A stretch of 64,000 bases of DNA, taken from JBGSOV01 sp041738935 (lineage in GTDB: Bacteria; Patescibacteriota; Gracilibacteria; CAIRYL01; GCA-016699755). A program made the translations under genes and the position numbers. Position 1 is the stretch's first letter, and each line of letters starts with the position of its first letter. Positions 26,350-33,632 of this stretch are shown one piece after another. The notes beneath the pieces are model-generated. The model was not told the origin of the DNA. It made no database searches and saw only the letters and a list, made by a program, of their open reading frames with translations. The stretch is taken from positions 62,001-126,000 of the forward strand of contig JBGSOV010000021.1 of NCBI GenBank assembly GCA_041738935.1, read 5' to 3'.

Positions 26350-28329
26350 TTATGCCTTTTTAAGCGACTGGAATTTGTTCGCGTAGGCACGAATAGTCGC
26401 GATATATGTGGCATGGCTCCATGTGAGCGGCGACACCGAGAGTGGCGCGCCCGTCACTGGATGCACCTGTTCGGGCAAAATACCGGCTGAGTTGGCGCGT
26501 GCAAAGACCCATTCGAGAATCGTTTTTGCCGACTCGAGCTCGGTTTTGTTTTTGGCAGTCGAAATCAGGTAATCAGCATGCCAGAGTGTGGTAATAAGCC
26601 ACGGATTTCCGGTAACCTGATCGTGACTCAGGCTGTCCCAATCGAAATGATAATTATCGTTTTGATAACGCGCAATGCCGCCGATGTTTCCGGGAATGGT
26701 CAACTGTTCGACAATCGCTTGCATCGTTGATTTGACCTTTTTGTCTTCGGGCGGAAGTACACCCATTTTCCAGATGAAAGCGAGACTCGCATCGATAGTC
26801 GCATCGCGCTCGATGATTTCGCCGTTTTTGATGACGACCTTTTTGAGGAATCTACCGGCTTCCTTGTCGTAGAGATGTTCGAGGATGCTACGATGCAGCG
26901 ATGTAGCGGCTTGCGAAAAGCGCGCGGCGGACTCGAGATGTCCGGTGGCTTTGGCAAGTGCAGCAGCGGACCTGAGTCCTGCAAAAACACACGCCGCCGT
27001 GTACGAGAACACGCCGCGTTGCTCTTCCCACAGATCGTAGGTCTGAATCGGCAGTCCGGTTTTTGGTTCGATAAATTTGGTCATCCAATCCCCCATTTTC
27101 AAAATCAGGGGATGAAAGAGTTGTTGCATCACTTCGATTTTGCCGAAACGCTGATGAAACGCATGAAGCGCAACCAAAATGAGCGCCGTTTCATCTTCTT
27201 GGATTGGAAGCTGGCGCTCATTATCACGTGTCTTGGGGTGCCATGACGAACCAAGGGTGCGATCGGGATTGTACTTGTGCAGCATGAAGCCCTCATCGGT
27301 CACGACATCTTGGCAAAATTCAAAAAATCGTTCCGCCTGAATTTCGCAACCGGCATCACAAAATGCCATGGCGACGAGCGCTCCATCACGCGGCCACATG
27401 TAAGTATAGGTATCACGATTGAATTTCATGTTGTCCGAATCATTCGCCGCCAAAATCGCGCCTCGATTGTCGGTTTGTGTCCGGACGATCAAAAGACTGC
27501 GATTATAGAGATTGATCAAATGTGCAGGCAAATCGGCAAAGTCGGTGTTTTTTTCCTTGATCCATTGTTGCCAAAAGATAGTAGCATGACTAAAAATCTT
27601 TTCGAGTCCCAGTTGATGGACAAACTGCTGACCACTGGCGATATCATCATAGCGCTTGCCAGCCACGACCCACGAAAACAGCGTGTGCTCTTCGTGCGGC
27701 AAAAAAATCTGCCGAAAGCCCACCGTCGAATCAACCGAACCTTGTTCGATGGGATTGCGTTGCAAAAGTCCGTCCTCCGCATCGCGCCAAGTGCCTTCCA
27801 TTCCGTCATAACCGGTCTTGCCAATCGCATATTGATCAAGTCCGCCGCCCTGCTCCCACTCACCGGAAATCAAAAAATAGCGGTCTTGGCGATAGTGGAG
27901 CACGGCATTCATTTCTGGCTCAAACTGCGCGGTGTCTTTTGCCTTGTCTTCGTAAATATGAAAATCGTAATGAAAAAAGACTTTAATCTCGCGCTCACGG
28001 TCGACATGATTGGTGATCGTCAATTTGCGAAAGAGAATATCATGCGTTGTATAGACAAAATCTGCAAACCGCACTTCGAGACCGAGTCGCTCATTTTTTG
28101 CGACTGAATCCCCCACTAAAGTATTTGACAAGTATCCGAGGGAAATCTGCCAGTCTTTGTCGCACAGCCACGAAATCTGTCCATCGACAAAAAACCCCAC
28201 CCGATGAAAGGTACCAAAAGTAGTGTGATCTTCCATCCCGACATAGGGATAATAAAAGTCGCGGAGCTGCAGGCGGTCGTCAAAAGTGGCTAGCATATTG
28301 CCGTTTCCGAGCACAAGTGAACGAGGCAT
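26350..28329 (-). CDS. Glycoside hydrolase family 15 (glucoamylase/trehalase type)
   Basis: 659 residues from the ATG at 28329 (MPRSLVLGNGNMLATFDD). The frame is open for 98 more codons, but that part crosses the promoter and hairpins and has no family similarity. An N-terminal beta-sandwich (about 1-270) is followed by the (alpha/alpha)6 barrel. Typical elements are DTYTYMWPRDGALV, SSWHPKTRD, IQEDETALILVALH (first catalytic Glu region), and near the end GILPEQVHPVTGAPLSVSPLTWSHATYI with the second catalytic Glu in PEQ. There is no signal peptide, so it probably degrades internal alpha-glucan or trehalose. Members act on glycogen, dextran or trehalose; the substrate is not predictable. Confidence 0.9.
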   Translation of the reverse strand: MPRSLVLGNGNMLATFDDRLQLRDFYYPYVGMEDHTTFGTFHRVGFFVDGQISWLCDKDWQISLGYLSNTLVGDSVAKNERLGLEVRFADFVYTTHDILFRKLTITNHVDREREIKVFFHYDFHIYEDKAKDTAQFEPEMNAVLHYRQDRYFLISGEWEQGGGLDQYAIGKTGYDGMEGTWRDAEDGLLQRNPIEQGSVDSTVGFRQIFLPHEEHTLFSWVVAGKRYDDIASGQQFVHQLGLEKIFSHATIFWQQWIKEKNTDFADLPAHLINLYNRSLLIVRTQTDNRGAILAANDSDNMKFNRDTYTYMWPRDGALVAMAFCDAGCEIQAERFFEFCQDVVTDEGFMLHKYNPDRTLGSSWHPKTRDNERQLPIQEDETALILVALHAFHQRFGKIEVMQQLFHPLILKMGDWMTKFIEPKTGLPIQTYDLWEEQRGVFSYTAACVFAGLRSAAALAKATGHLESAARFSQAATSLHRSILEHLYDKEAGRFLKKVVIKNGEIIERDATIDASLAFIWKMGVLPPEDKKVKSTMQAIVEQLTIPGNIGGIARYQNDNYHFDWDSLSHDQVTGNPWLITTLWHADYLISTAKNKTELESAKTILEWVFARANSAGILPEQVHPVTGAPLSVSPLTWSHATYIATIRAYANKFQSLKKA

Positions 28330-28360
28330 CAGATGAGAAAAGGAATTTGTGTTTGTGATT

Positions 28361-28369
28361 ATTATACCA
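28361..28369 (-). promoter_or_regulatory. Extended -10 promoter of the GH15 gene
   Basis: Minus strand TGGTATAAT: a perfect -10 with the TGn extension, 31 bases upstream of the ATG at 28329. No clear -35. This supports choosing that ATG over the longer frame. Confidence 0.6.
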
Positions 28370-28469
28370 TATTTATAATATTTAAGAAACCAGAGGCAGC
28401 GCACTTTTTGCGTTGGACAATGTACGGATATTTTTTTATATCTTTGGAATAAACCCCCGAGCTCATTTA

Positions 28470-28492
28470 GGAGCAACTTTGCAAGTTGCTCC
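28470..28492. repeat. Intergenic hairpin of the GGAGCAACT family, copy 1
   Basis: Perfect stem GGAGCAACTT/AAGTTGCTCC with a three-base loop, followed by ACATGTTT as at 8880-8914. No T run follows on either side, so this is a structured repeat rather than a plain terminator. Confidence 0.65.
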
Positions 28493-28616
28493 ACATGTTT
28501 TATCCATATGTAATTTATCTCCTGTTTTTCGTCGTCCTTGCCGACAATCAAGGATTTTTTGGCACAAACAACTGGATATATGGAAGATAAAAGAATCTCA
28601 GAATAAGAAACGTTTC

Positions 28617-28639
28617 GGAGCAACTTTGTAATTTGCTCC
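28617..28639. repeat. Intergenic hairpin of the GGAGCAACT family, copy 2
   Basis: GGAGCAACTT, loop, AATTTGCTCC with one mismatch compared with copy 1. TTAGGAATCC follows, and a run of six T stands 20 bases further on. Confidence 0.6.
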
Positions 28640-28668
28640 TTAGGAATCCTTAGAGAGACCTTTTTTAT

Positions 28669-28698
28669 TTGACATCAGTACAATAGTAATACTATATT
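28669..28698 (+). promoter_or_regulatory. Promoter of the 28721 gene
   Basis: -35 TTGACA (28669-28674), 18-bp spacer, -10 TATATT (28693-28698), then 22 bases to the ATG at 28721. A strong match that also favours this ATG over an upstream TTG at 28697, which falls in the -10. Confidence 0.65.
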
Positions 28699-28720
28699 GT
28701 CAACACTTTTCAATAAGAAT

Positions 28721-29095
28721 ATGTCTGACAATAAGGGATCGGAGCTGTTCGGTAAGGCTGATAAACCCTTTTCCATCCATGTGTCAGGAGGTACAGCGGG
28801 TTCAGATGTTCCGCCTGATATCACACTTCCGCTATTTGGCGTGTATAAAAAAGTACGTGAATTGTTTGAAGAAAATCCCGATATTACCGAGCTACGTGTT
28901 ACAACACCGACTGGCGCAGAAATAGTTTATCCCAGAGAGAATTTTGACAACAGCCCTCCAAAGACAGAAGTAGAGAGCCCATCGACAAGTTCCGATTTAG
29001 ACAATCATAAAAATGATTTAGCGGACGCGAAAGAACCACCGCAACAAGCTAGGGGGAAAATTGGTAAAAAAATCAAGGCACTATTGAATCTATGA
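28721..29095 (+). CDS. Small acidic protein of unknown family
   Basis: 124 residues from the ATG (MSDNKGSELFGKADKPFSI). No signal peptide. Residues about 15-75 look like a compact domain with the strand pair KPFSIHVSGG and ELRVTTPTGAEIVYPRE around a helix VYKKVRELFEE. The C-terminal 45 residues are Pro/Ser/Glu/Lys-rich and probably disordered, ending in a basic patch, GKIGKKIKALLNL, that could be amphipathic. A well-formed promoter precedes it. No homologous family comes to mind. Its size, promoter and disordered tail resemble the other small unknown at 31952. Confidence 0.6.
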   Translation: MSDNKGSELFGKADKPFSIHVSGGTAGSDVPPDITLPLFGVYKKVRELFEENPDITELRVTTPTGAEIVYPRENFDNSPPKTEVESPSTSSDLDNHKNDLADAKEPPQQARGKIGKKIKALLNL

Positions 29096-29201
29096 TTCTG
29101 AGAAGAGTGCGATTCTTCCAAATGTCTCCCCAAGTTTCTTCCACCCGATTGGACTTGATTGGAGCGGTCACAAGAGAAGGTTCCGGTTCGTATATTCCGT
29201 A

Positions 29202-29281
29202 TTCCCGAGATCATGAATCGGGATATCGGGGTGACAAATACTTCTAAAGTCGTCACAGTCCTCTAACGAGAGACTGTGACG
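29202..29281. repeat. Two intergenic hairpins before the trp genes' 3' end
   Basis: 29202-29222 has TCCCGA/TCGGGA arms. 29251-29281 has arms CGTCACAGTCCTCT and AGAGACTGTGACG (one bulged base) around AACG. The inner part AGTCCTCT-n-AGAGACT is the same as in the hairpin at 63588-63609. The second hairpin probably ends the 28721 transcript or the trp transcript, though its T tail is weak. Confidence 0.55.
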
Positions 29282-29321
29282 GTGAATAAAATATGAAACT
29301 GAGGAAATAATTGATTCTAAA

Positions 29322-29897
29322 TCAAGCAGTCAATACTCGCATCACATTCTCCACCAGATGATAACCGACATTGTCCTTCATCGTAAGTACCGATTCTGGA
29401 TGGAATTGGACGGCCTCAATCGGTAGTGTCTTGTGTCGCATCGCCATAATCGTGCCGTCTTCGGTGCGCGCGGAGATTTCAAAACTCTCCGGCATTTTGT
29501 CCACTGCAAGCGAATGATAGCGACCGCCGGGAAAGGCGTCTGGGAGATTTTCAAAAATCGTTTTGCCATCATGCAAGATCGGTGAGTTTTTGCCATGGAT
29601 CGGCGGCACAAATTTGAGCGTGCCGCCAAAGGCTTCTGCCAAGGCTTCGTGCCCGAGACACACGCCAAAAATCGGTACTTTACCGATACATTTGTCGATA
29701 ATCGCCATCAAGTTGCCGGCGTTTTTGGGCACACTTGGCCCGGGAGAAATCAGAAGAAGGTCGTACGCGCTCGGGTCAATATCCACGACAGGAACGTCAT
29801 TGCGCAAAATTGTCATTTGTCCGCCCGCTTGCTCGAAGAAATCAACGAGATTAAAGGTGAAGGAATCAAAATTGTCGATGAGGAGAATGGATTTCAT
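29322..29897 (-). CDS. trpG: Anthranilate synthase glutamine amidotransferase subunit
   Basis: 191 residues from the ATG at 29897 (MKSILLIDNFDSFTFNLV). The longer frame upstream overlaps trpE and is rejected. Class I glutaminase: the nucleophile is Cys80 in FGVCLGHE, with His166 and Glu168 in QFHPES; the oxyanion motif SPGPS is also present. It supplies ammonia to TrpE for making anthranilate from chorismate. PabA has the same fold, and such proteins can serve both enzymes. Its place 28 bp after trpE and downstream of trpR argues for tryptophan synthesis. Last gene of the trpREG unit. Confidence 0.92.
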   Translation of the reverse strand: MKSILLIDNFDSFTFNLVDFFEQAGGQMTILRNDVPVVDIDPSAYDLLLISPGPSVPKNAGNLMAIIDKCIGKVPIFGVCLGHEALAEAFGGTLKFVPPIHGKNSPILHDGKTIFENLPDAFPGGRYHSLAVDKMPESFEISARTEDGTIMAMRHKTLPIEAVQFHPESVLTMKDNVGYHLVENVMRVLTA

Positions 29898-29925
29898 TTG
29901 GAAAGAAAGATTCGTAAATGTAAAA

Positions 29926-31434
29926 TTACCCGTTTCCACTAAGAATATCGAGAAGTGCTTTGGCTTTGTTGTCCGTCTCGAGACATTCTTCGTGCGGATC
30001 GGAATCGTAGAGCAGCGTTGCGCCGACACGGAATTCGAACTGCCCGTTATGAATATGCGCCGTGCGGATGATGATGCCGGTGTCCATTTCGCCGGAAAAG
30101 GTGAGATATCCGACCGAACCGCCATAATAACCGCGTCGCGCTTTTTCGTGACGTTCGATTTCGATCATCGCTTGTACTTTTGGCGCGCCGGTGAGGGTTC
30201 CGGCAGATTGGCAGGCAATTAGCGCGTCAAGTGCGCTGCACTCTTTTTTGAGCGTACCGGTCAAATGCGCAATGGTGTGCATCACGCGCGAATAGCGTTC
30301 GACCACGCGATAAGCGGTGATTTCGATTCCGGCATTACACACGCGCTTGAGGTCATTTCTTCCGAGATCAATCAGCATATCGAGTTCGGCGCGTTCTTTA
30401 TCGGATTTGAGAAGTTCGAGCATGTTTTCGTGATCGGAGATTGGATCCGCGCCGCGCGGCCTTGTGCCAGAAATCGGACGCAAGTGTGCCTTGCCGTCTT
30501 CGACGCGCACCATCATTTCGGGACTCGCACCGACCAATTGATTGTCGCCAAAGTCAAAAAAGAAGAGATACGGCGCCGGATTTTTTTCGCGGTAAATCTG
30601 ATATACGGCAAACGGATCACCAAAAAACGCGCCCGAATAACAACGCGAAAAAACGATTTCAAAAGTATCGCCACGCCGAGCCAAATCTTTGGCAACAGTA
30701 ACAAGTCCTTCGTATTCTTTGTTGGAAGTGTCGGACTGGATGTTGCCGGTCGAAAAATACGGACACGTGAGCACAACATCTTGCGCAGCGGCTTTGACAG
30801 TTAGTGCGGCTTTTTCGGCTTCGAGTTCGGAGCTTCTGAAGCAAATCACTTTTGCCGTTTCTTTGATCAGATTGATGCGGACAAAAGTGTCAAAAAGAAA
30901 AAACCGAAATTCGGGAATCTCATCTCGCTCGGGATGGAGTGATGGAATTTCTTCAAAAAGTCGGGCGAAGTCATAAGAAAAACCGCCGTAGACTCCTAAA
31001 AAAGTTTCAGTTTCGGTATGAAAAAATTGCAAAAAACGCTGCAGCACCAACGCGGTATTTTTGCGGCGTGTTCGTTTTTCTTCAGGTAAAAATGAAGTAT
31101 CTTTGACAATTCGCAAAATCAATTTAGTGGCGGTTTGTTCAACAATTTCGTCTGCAAGAGTGGCGATGCCAGAATCGATAAAACTACTCAAATACGCTTC
31201 GCCGCGCGGACGCAAAATCTGAATGGTAACGAGTTCGCCTGTGGCCTTGATTTCGAGCGCGGGATTGATACCGATAAGACTCATCCGCCCATAAATGGGA
31301 TTAATGGAACGCGATTCGAACAAAAACGCCGGCTTGCCGTCAAGACGCAAAGACGAATAAATATCAGCAGCATCACGCAGAGGAATCTGCTCCGTATGCG
31401 AAAAAACCGCCAGATTACCGCAAAAAAATTTCAT
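29926..31434 (-). CDS. trpE: Anthranilate synthase component I
   Basis: 502 residues, as usual for TrpE. It binds chorismate and makes anthranilate with TrpG. The N-terminal domain carries AFLFESRS, matching the LLES motif that binds feedback tryptophan, so inhibition by Trp is likely. The C-terminal chorismate-binding domain has GDTFEIVFSRCYSG (family QGDxFQxVxSxR), FFDFGDNQLVGASPEMMV, RPISGTRPRG, LIDLGRNDLKRV, GTLTGAPKVQAM and the late RTAHI...VGATLLYDSDP. PabB is the main alternative, but the Trp-site motif, the adjacent TrpG and TrpR favour TrpE. Its ATG overlaps the trpR stop (ATGA). No other trp biosynthetic gene is in the window. Confidence 0.93.
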   Translation of the reverse strand: MKFFCGNLAVFSHTEQIPLRDAADIYSSLRLDGKPAFLFESRSINPIYGRMSLIGINPALEIKATGELVTIQILRPRGEAYLSSFIDSGIATLADEIVEQTATKLILRIVKDTSFLPEEKRTRRKNTALVLQRFLQFFHTETETFLGVYGGFSYDFARLFEEIPSLHPERDEIPEFRFFLFDTFVRINLIKETAKVICFRSSELEAEKAALTVKAAAQDVVLTCPYFSTGNIQSDTSNKEYEGLVTVAKDLARRGDTFEIVFSRCYSGAFFGDPFAVYQIYREKNPAPYLFFFDFGDNQLVGASPEMMVRVEDGKAHLRPISGTRPRGADPISDHENMLELLKSDKERAELDMLIDLGRNDLKRVCNAGIEITAYRVVERYSRVMHTIAHLTGTLKKECSALDALIACQSAGTLTGAPKVQAMIEIERHEKARRGYYGGSVGYLTFSGEMDTGIIIRTAHIHNGQFEFRVGATLLYDSDPHEECLETDNKAKALLDILSGNG

Positions 31435-31724
31435 GTTATCCGTTGAAAAAGAGTTTGTAAGATACCGCTCCCATATTTGAGCTCGCGACTGCCGCGCGCA
31501 ATCGTCGCAAGTCCAGAACCGGTTATGCGCGAAATCTCACGTTGAGGTTTGCCCTCGAGCAAAGCTTTGACGATTAAGGCGCGCTCGGTAAGAGCATCAA
31601 GTTCGGACGGGGTCAAAATTGCCGCGAGCAATTGCTCGAGTTCTGCAGTATCTTTGACATTTTGAAAGAGTGCCAAAACCAAATGGAAGCGAGCGGCGGC
31701 GAAGGGTTTTGCAGAAAGATTCAT
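31431..31724 (-). CDS. trpR: Trp repressor family regulator
   Basis: 97 residues against about 108 in E. coli TrpR. The helical bundle ends in the helix-turn-helix: LTERALIVKALLEGKPQREI then SRITGSGLATIARGSRELKYG, which follows the E. coli pattern around GAGIATITRGSNSLK. The ALLEGKPQRE segment corresponds to the Trp-binding and first DNA-reading helices. It is the first gene of a trpR-trpE-trpG unit with an ATGA overlap to trpE. An operator-like palindrome overlaps its own promoter, so it should repress its own operon when tryptophan binds. The YerC branch of the same family is an alternative, but the context supports TrpR. Confidence 0.88.
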   Translation of the reverse strand: MNLSAKPFAAARFHLVLALFQNVKDTAELEQLLAAILTPSELDALTERALIVKALLEGKPQREISRITGSGLATIARGSRELKYGSGILQTLFQRIT

Positions 31725-31753
31725 GCGTGAGAGAAAACATACGATGCTTCATC

Positions 31754-31771
31754 GTACTGTAACACTAGTAC
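31754..31771. promoter_or_regulatory. Candidate Trp operator
   Basis: An 18-bp imperfect palindrome, GTACTGTAA-CACTAGTAC. The right half read backwards is GTACTAGTG, matching eight of nine bases of the classic TrpR half site GTACTAGTT; the left half keeps GTACT. It covers the -10 region of the trpR promoter, the same arrangement as in the enterobacterial trp operon. Confidence 0.7.
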
Positions 31772-31790
31772 AACAAGAATTTTGTGTCAA
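31762..31790 (-). promoter_or_regulatory. trpREG promoter
   Basis: Minus strand: -35 TTGACA (31790-31785), 17-bp spacer, -10 TAGTGT (31767-31762) lying inside the operator, about 37 bases upstream of the trpR ATG. The -10 is poor, as if bent to fit the operator sequence. Confidence 0.6.
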
Positions 31791-31829
31791 TGAGTTTTGA
31801 GAGTGATTATCACCATCAAGAAACATCTT

Positions 31830-31853
31830 GGTTCAACTCTGGAGAGTTGAACC
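31830..31853. repeat. Intergenic hairpin
   Basis: Perfect 10-bp stem GGTTCAACTC/GAGTTGAACC with loop TGGA, followed by TTTAGGAAGCC. Similar in design and flank (TTAGGAA) to the GGAGCAACT hairpins at 28 kb. Lies in the divergent region between trpR and the 31952 gene. Confidence 0.6.
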
Positions 31854-31951
31854 TTTAGGAAGCCTGCTCAAGCTGCAAGGAAGATGAGCTAAAACTTCGA
31901 CTTGAAGTAGCAGGACAAAATTGTTATTATTATAACATATAAAACTAATAA

Positions 31952-32323
31952 ATGACCGAACAGCCGGAAGACAAAGGAAAAAATGATTTTGTGCCTTTTG
32001 ACGAACTACCAAATGAAGTCCATGCAGCAGGAGTCAAAATCGCCGCCGGAAATTTTGATGAATTGACCCATCAAGATTTAGATCGTTTTTGCAAGGCTGC
32101 TGACGCTGAAACATTTAGAAATCGGGTTCTAGGATTGTCTGGCGAAGCACGAAACACTCTATATGATTATTTAGTCAGAAAATTACGAATTACCACAAAC
32201 GAAGATGGTGAAAGAGAAAGAGGAGGAGGTGGGTATTCAGCAGGTGCAAGGGACCAGATTCTTCAATGGCAACAACGAATTTCTGTGGTGGAAGAAGTAG
32301 TTAAAGATGCAAACAGAATGTAG
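31952..32323 (+). CDS. Small protein of unknown family
   Basis: 123 residues, no signal peptide. The N-terminal 20 residues are charged and probably disordered; residues 20-75 are predicted helical (DFVPFDELPNEVHAAGVKI, LTHQDLDRFCKAADAETF), then a Gly-rich hinge (RERGGGGYSAGA) and a final amphipathic helix. One Cys only. A TATAAA stands seven bases before the ATG, so the message may be leaderless. No known family. Confidence 0.55.
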   Translation: MTEQPEDKGKNDFVPFDELPNEVHAAGVKIAAGNFDELTHQDLDRFCKAADAETFRNRVLGLSGEARNTLYDYLVRKLRITTNEDGERERGGGGYSAGARDQILQWQQRISVVEEVVKDANRM

Positions 32324-32440
32324 TAATATTTCCCTTTGCTCCAATCCATAACTCTCTCGCTGGAGCAGTCTGCAAGACAAGGTTCGAGCTACAAATAATT
32401 ATGAAAGCGGAGACCTAGCCGGGGAAAAATTCTGACAAAA

Positions 32441-32469
32441 CCCCCTCAATACCTCGTCTCTCAAGGGGG
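32441..32469. repeat. Intergenic hairpin before ribD
   Basis: CCCCCT and AGGGGG arms separated by 17 bases, in the 253-bp gap upstream of ribD. A second small hairpin (GCTCCA/TGGAGC, about 32340-32375) lies nearby. The region was compared by eye with the FMN riboswitch consensus and does not fit. Confidence 0.45.
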
Positions 32470-32576
32470 AGAGAATTTCGGAATTATTATAGAATTGAGT
32501 ATGTGTCAAGGAAAAATCCACCCGTTCCGCTTTTGACCAAAAAAGCATACACTGGTGATGCTTTCCACAAAAACGG

Positions 32577-33632
32577 ATGCACTCCGATGCCCCTTACATG
32601 CAGCGTGCCCTCTACCTTGCTGAACAAGCGATTGGTTTTGTGTCGCCCAATCCGTTAGTGGGAGCAGTGATTGTCCGTGATGGAGTGGTGATTGGCGAAG
32701 GTTATCATCAGCGTTTTGGCGCCGATCATGCCGAAGTCGAGGCAATTCGTAATGCCGAAGCAAATGGGCACAACGTCGCTGGAGCAACGCTGTACGTGAC
32801 GCTCGAACCGTGTTCGCATTTTGGCAAAACGCCGCCTTGCACTGATTTGATTATTGAAAAAAAACTGCGCATGGTGGTGATTGCGATGCATGACCCCAAT
32901 CCTTTTGCTGGTGGCGGAGCCGAAAAGTTGTTCGCTGCCGGCGTGCACGTTCGCATGGGACTAATGCGCAAAAACGCGGAAGAAATCAACCGCTTTTATC
33001 TTCATGGTTTTCGCACAAAACGCCCATTTTTTACTGCCAAAGCAGCAACATCAAGTAATGGTATGATTGCCGAAGCGCCAGGAAAACGTACGCAAATTTC
33101 GGGCGATCAGGGCAAAATATTTGCACACGCCTTGCGTCAGTCGCACGATGCCATCTTGATTGGTGCACAAACGGCTGTCATCGATAATCCTTATTTGACA
33201 GTGCGATTTGGCGAATACAAACGCGACCCTTTGCGTGTGATTATTGACGCACATTTGCGAGTTCCTGCTGACGCACATGTTTTTCGGGATAATAATTATT
33301 TGGTATTTACCAGTATCAAAGAAGTGCCATATTATTTGAATAAAAATTGTGTTCATATTGCCGAAACACGCGACTTGATTTCTCCATACGAAATCAGTCA
33401 GGTATTATGGGAACGCAATATTCGCAGCGTTCTTGTCGAAGGCGGTGCCATCACCATCGGCACTTTTGTCGCCGCCAATCTGGTAGACGAATTGATTCTG
33501 CTCAAGTCCAACGCGCGTTTACCGCGCAGTGGCGTGCCACTTTTTCCCCATGGTTTTCCGAAAGGTTTTTCCGAAATCGAAGCACGCGAATTGGGTGTTG
33601 ATACGATTTATGTTTATTTGCAAGCACCATGA
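32577..33632 (+). CDS. ribD: Bifunctional pyrimidine deaminase/reductase
   Basis: 351 residues, normal for RibD (about 360). It performs the second and third steps of riboflavin synthesis. The N-terminal deaminase has NPLVGAVIV and the zinc ligands His51-Ala-Glu plus Cys79 and Cys88 in EPCSHFGKTPPC. The C-terminal reductase begins near residue 148 (RPFFTAKAATSSNGMIA), with DAILIGAQTAVIDNP, RDPLRVIIDAHLRVP and the late VLVEGGAITIGTF. All active residues are present. No ribA, ribB, ribE or ribH lies in the window. The 3' end overlaps the convergent 33614 gene by 19 bp. Confidence 0.95.
   Translation: MHSDAPYMQRALYLAEQAIGFVSPNPLVGAVIVRDGVVIGEGYHQRFGADHAEVEAIRNAEANGHNVAGATLYVTLEPCSHFGKTPPCTDLIIEKKLRMVVIAMHDPNPFAGGGAEKLFAAGVHVRMGLMRKNAEEINRFYLHGFRTKRPFFTAKAATSSNGMIAEAPGKRTQISGDQGKIFAHALRQSHDAILIGAQTAVIDNPYLTVRFGEYKRDPLRVIIDAHLRVPADAHVFRDNNYLVFTSIKEVPYYLNKNCVHIAETRDLISPYEISQVLWERNIRSVLVEGGAITIGTFVAANLVDELILLKSNARLPRSGVPLFPHGFPKGFSEIEARELGVDTIYVYLQAP

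Larger units (their letters stand above)
28330..28720. other. Divergent non-coding region with two related hairpins
   Basis: 391 bp between the GH15 start (-) and the 28721 gene (+). It holds the GH15 promoter, two GGAGCAACT-type hairpins (28470-28492, 28617-28639) about 145 bp apart in the same orientation, and the promoter of the small downstream gene. No convincing gene is seen on either strand. Confidence 0.6.

Noticed and set aside
28330..28623. 98-codon N-terminal extension of the GH15 gene
   Set aside because: It crosses an extended -10 promoter and a hairpin repeat, and the GH15 family start pattern begins at the ATG at 28329.
29898..30125. Upstream extension of trpG
   Set aside because: The extra 76 codons overlap trpE and do not resemble the glutaminase family, which begins at MKSILLIDNFDSF.
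31725..31800. Trp attenuator leader peptide
   Set aside because: The roughly 30-base leader between promoter and trpR ATG is too short for a leader peptide with alternative hairpins.
32324..32576. FMN riboswitch upstream of ribD
   Set aside because: The conserved AGGGTG, CCGAC and related core segments of the FMN aptamer are not present; only simple hairpins are seen.
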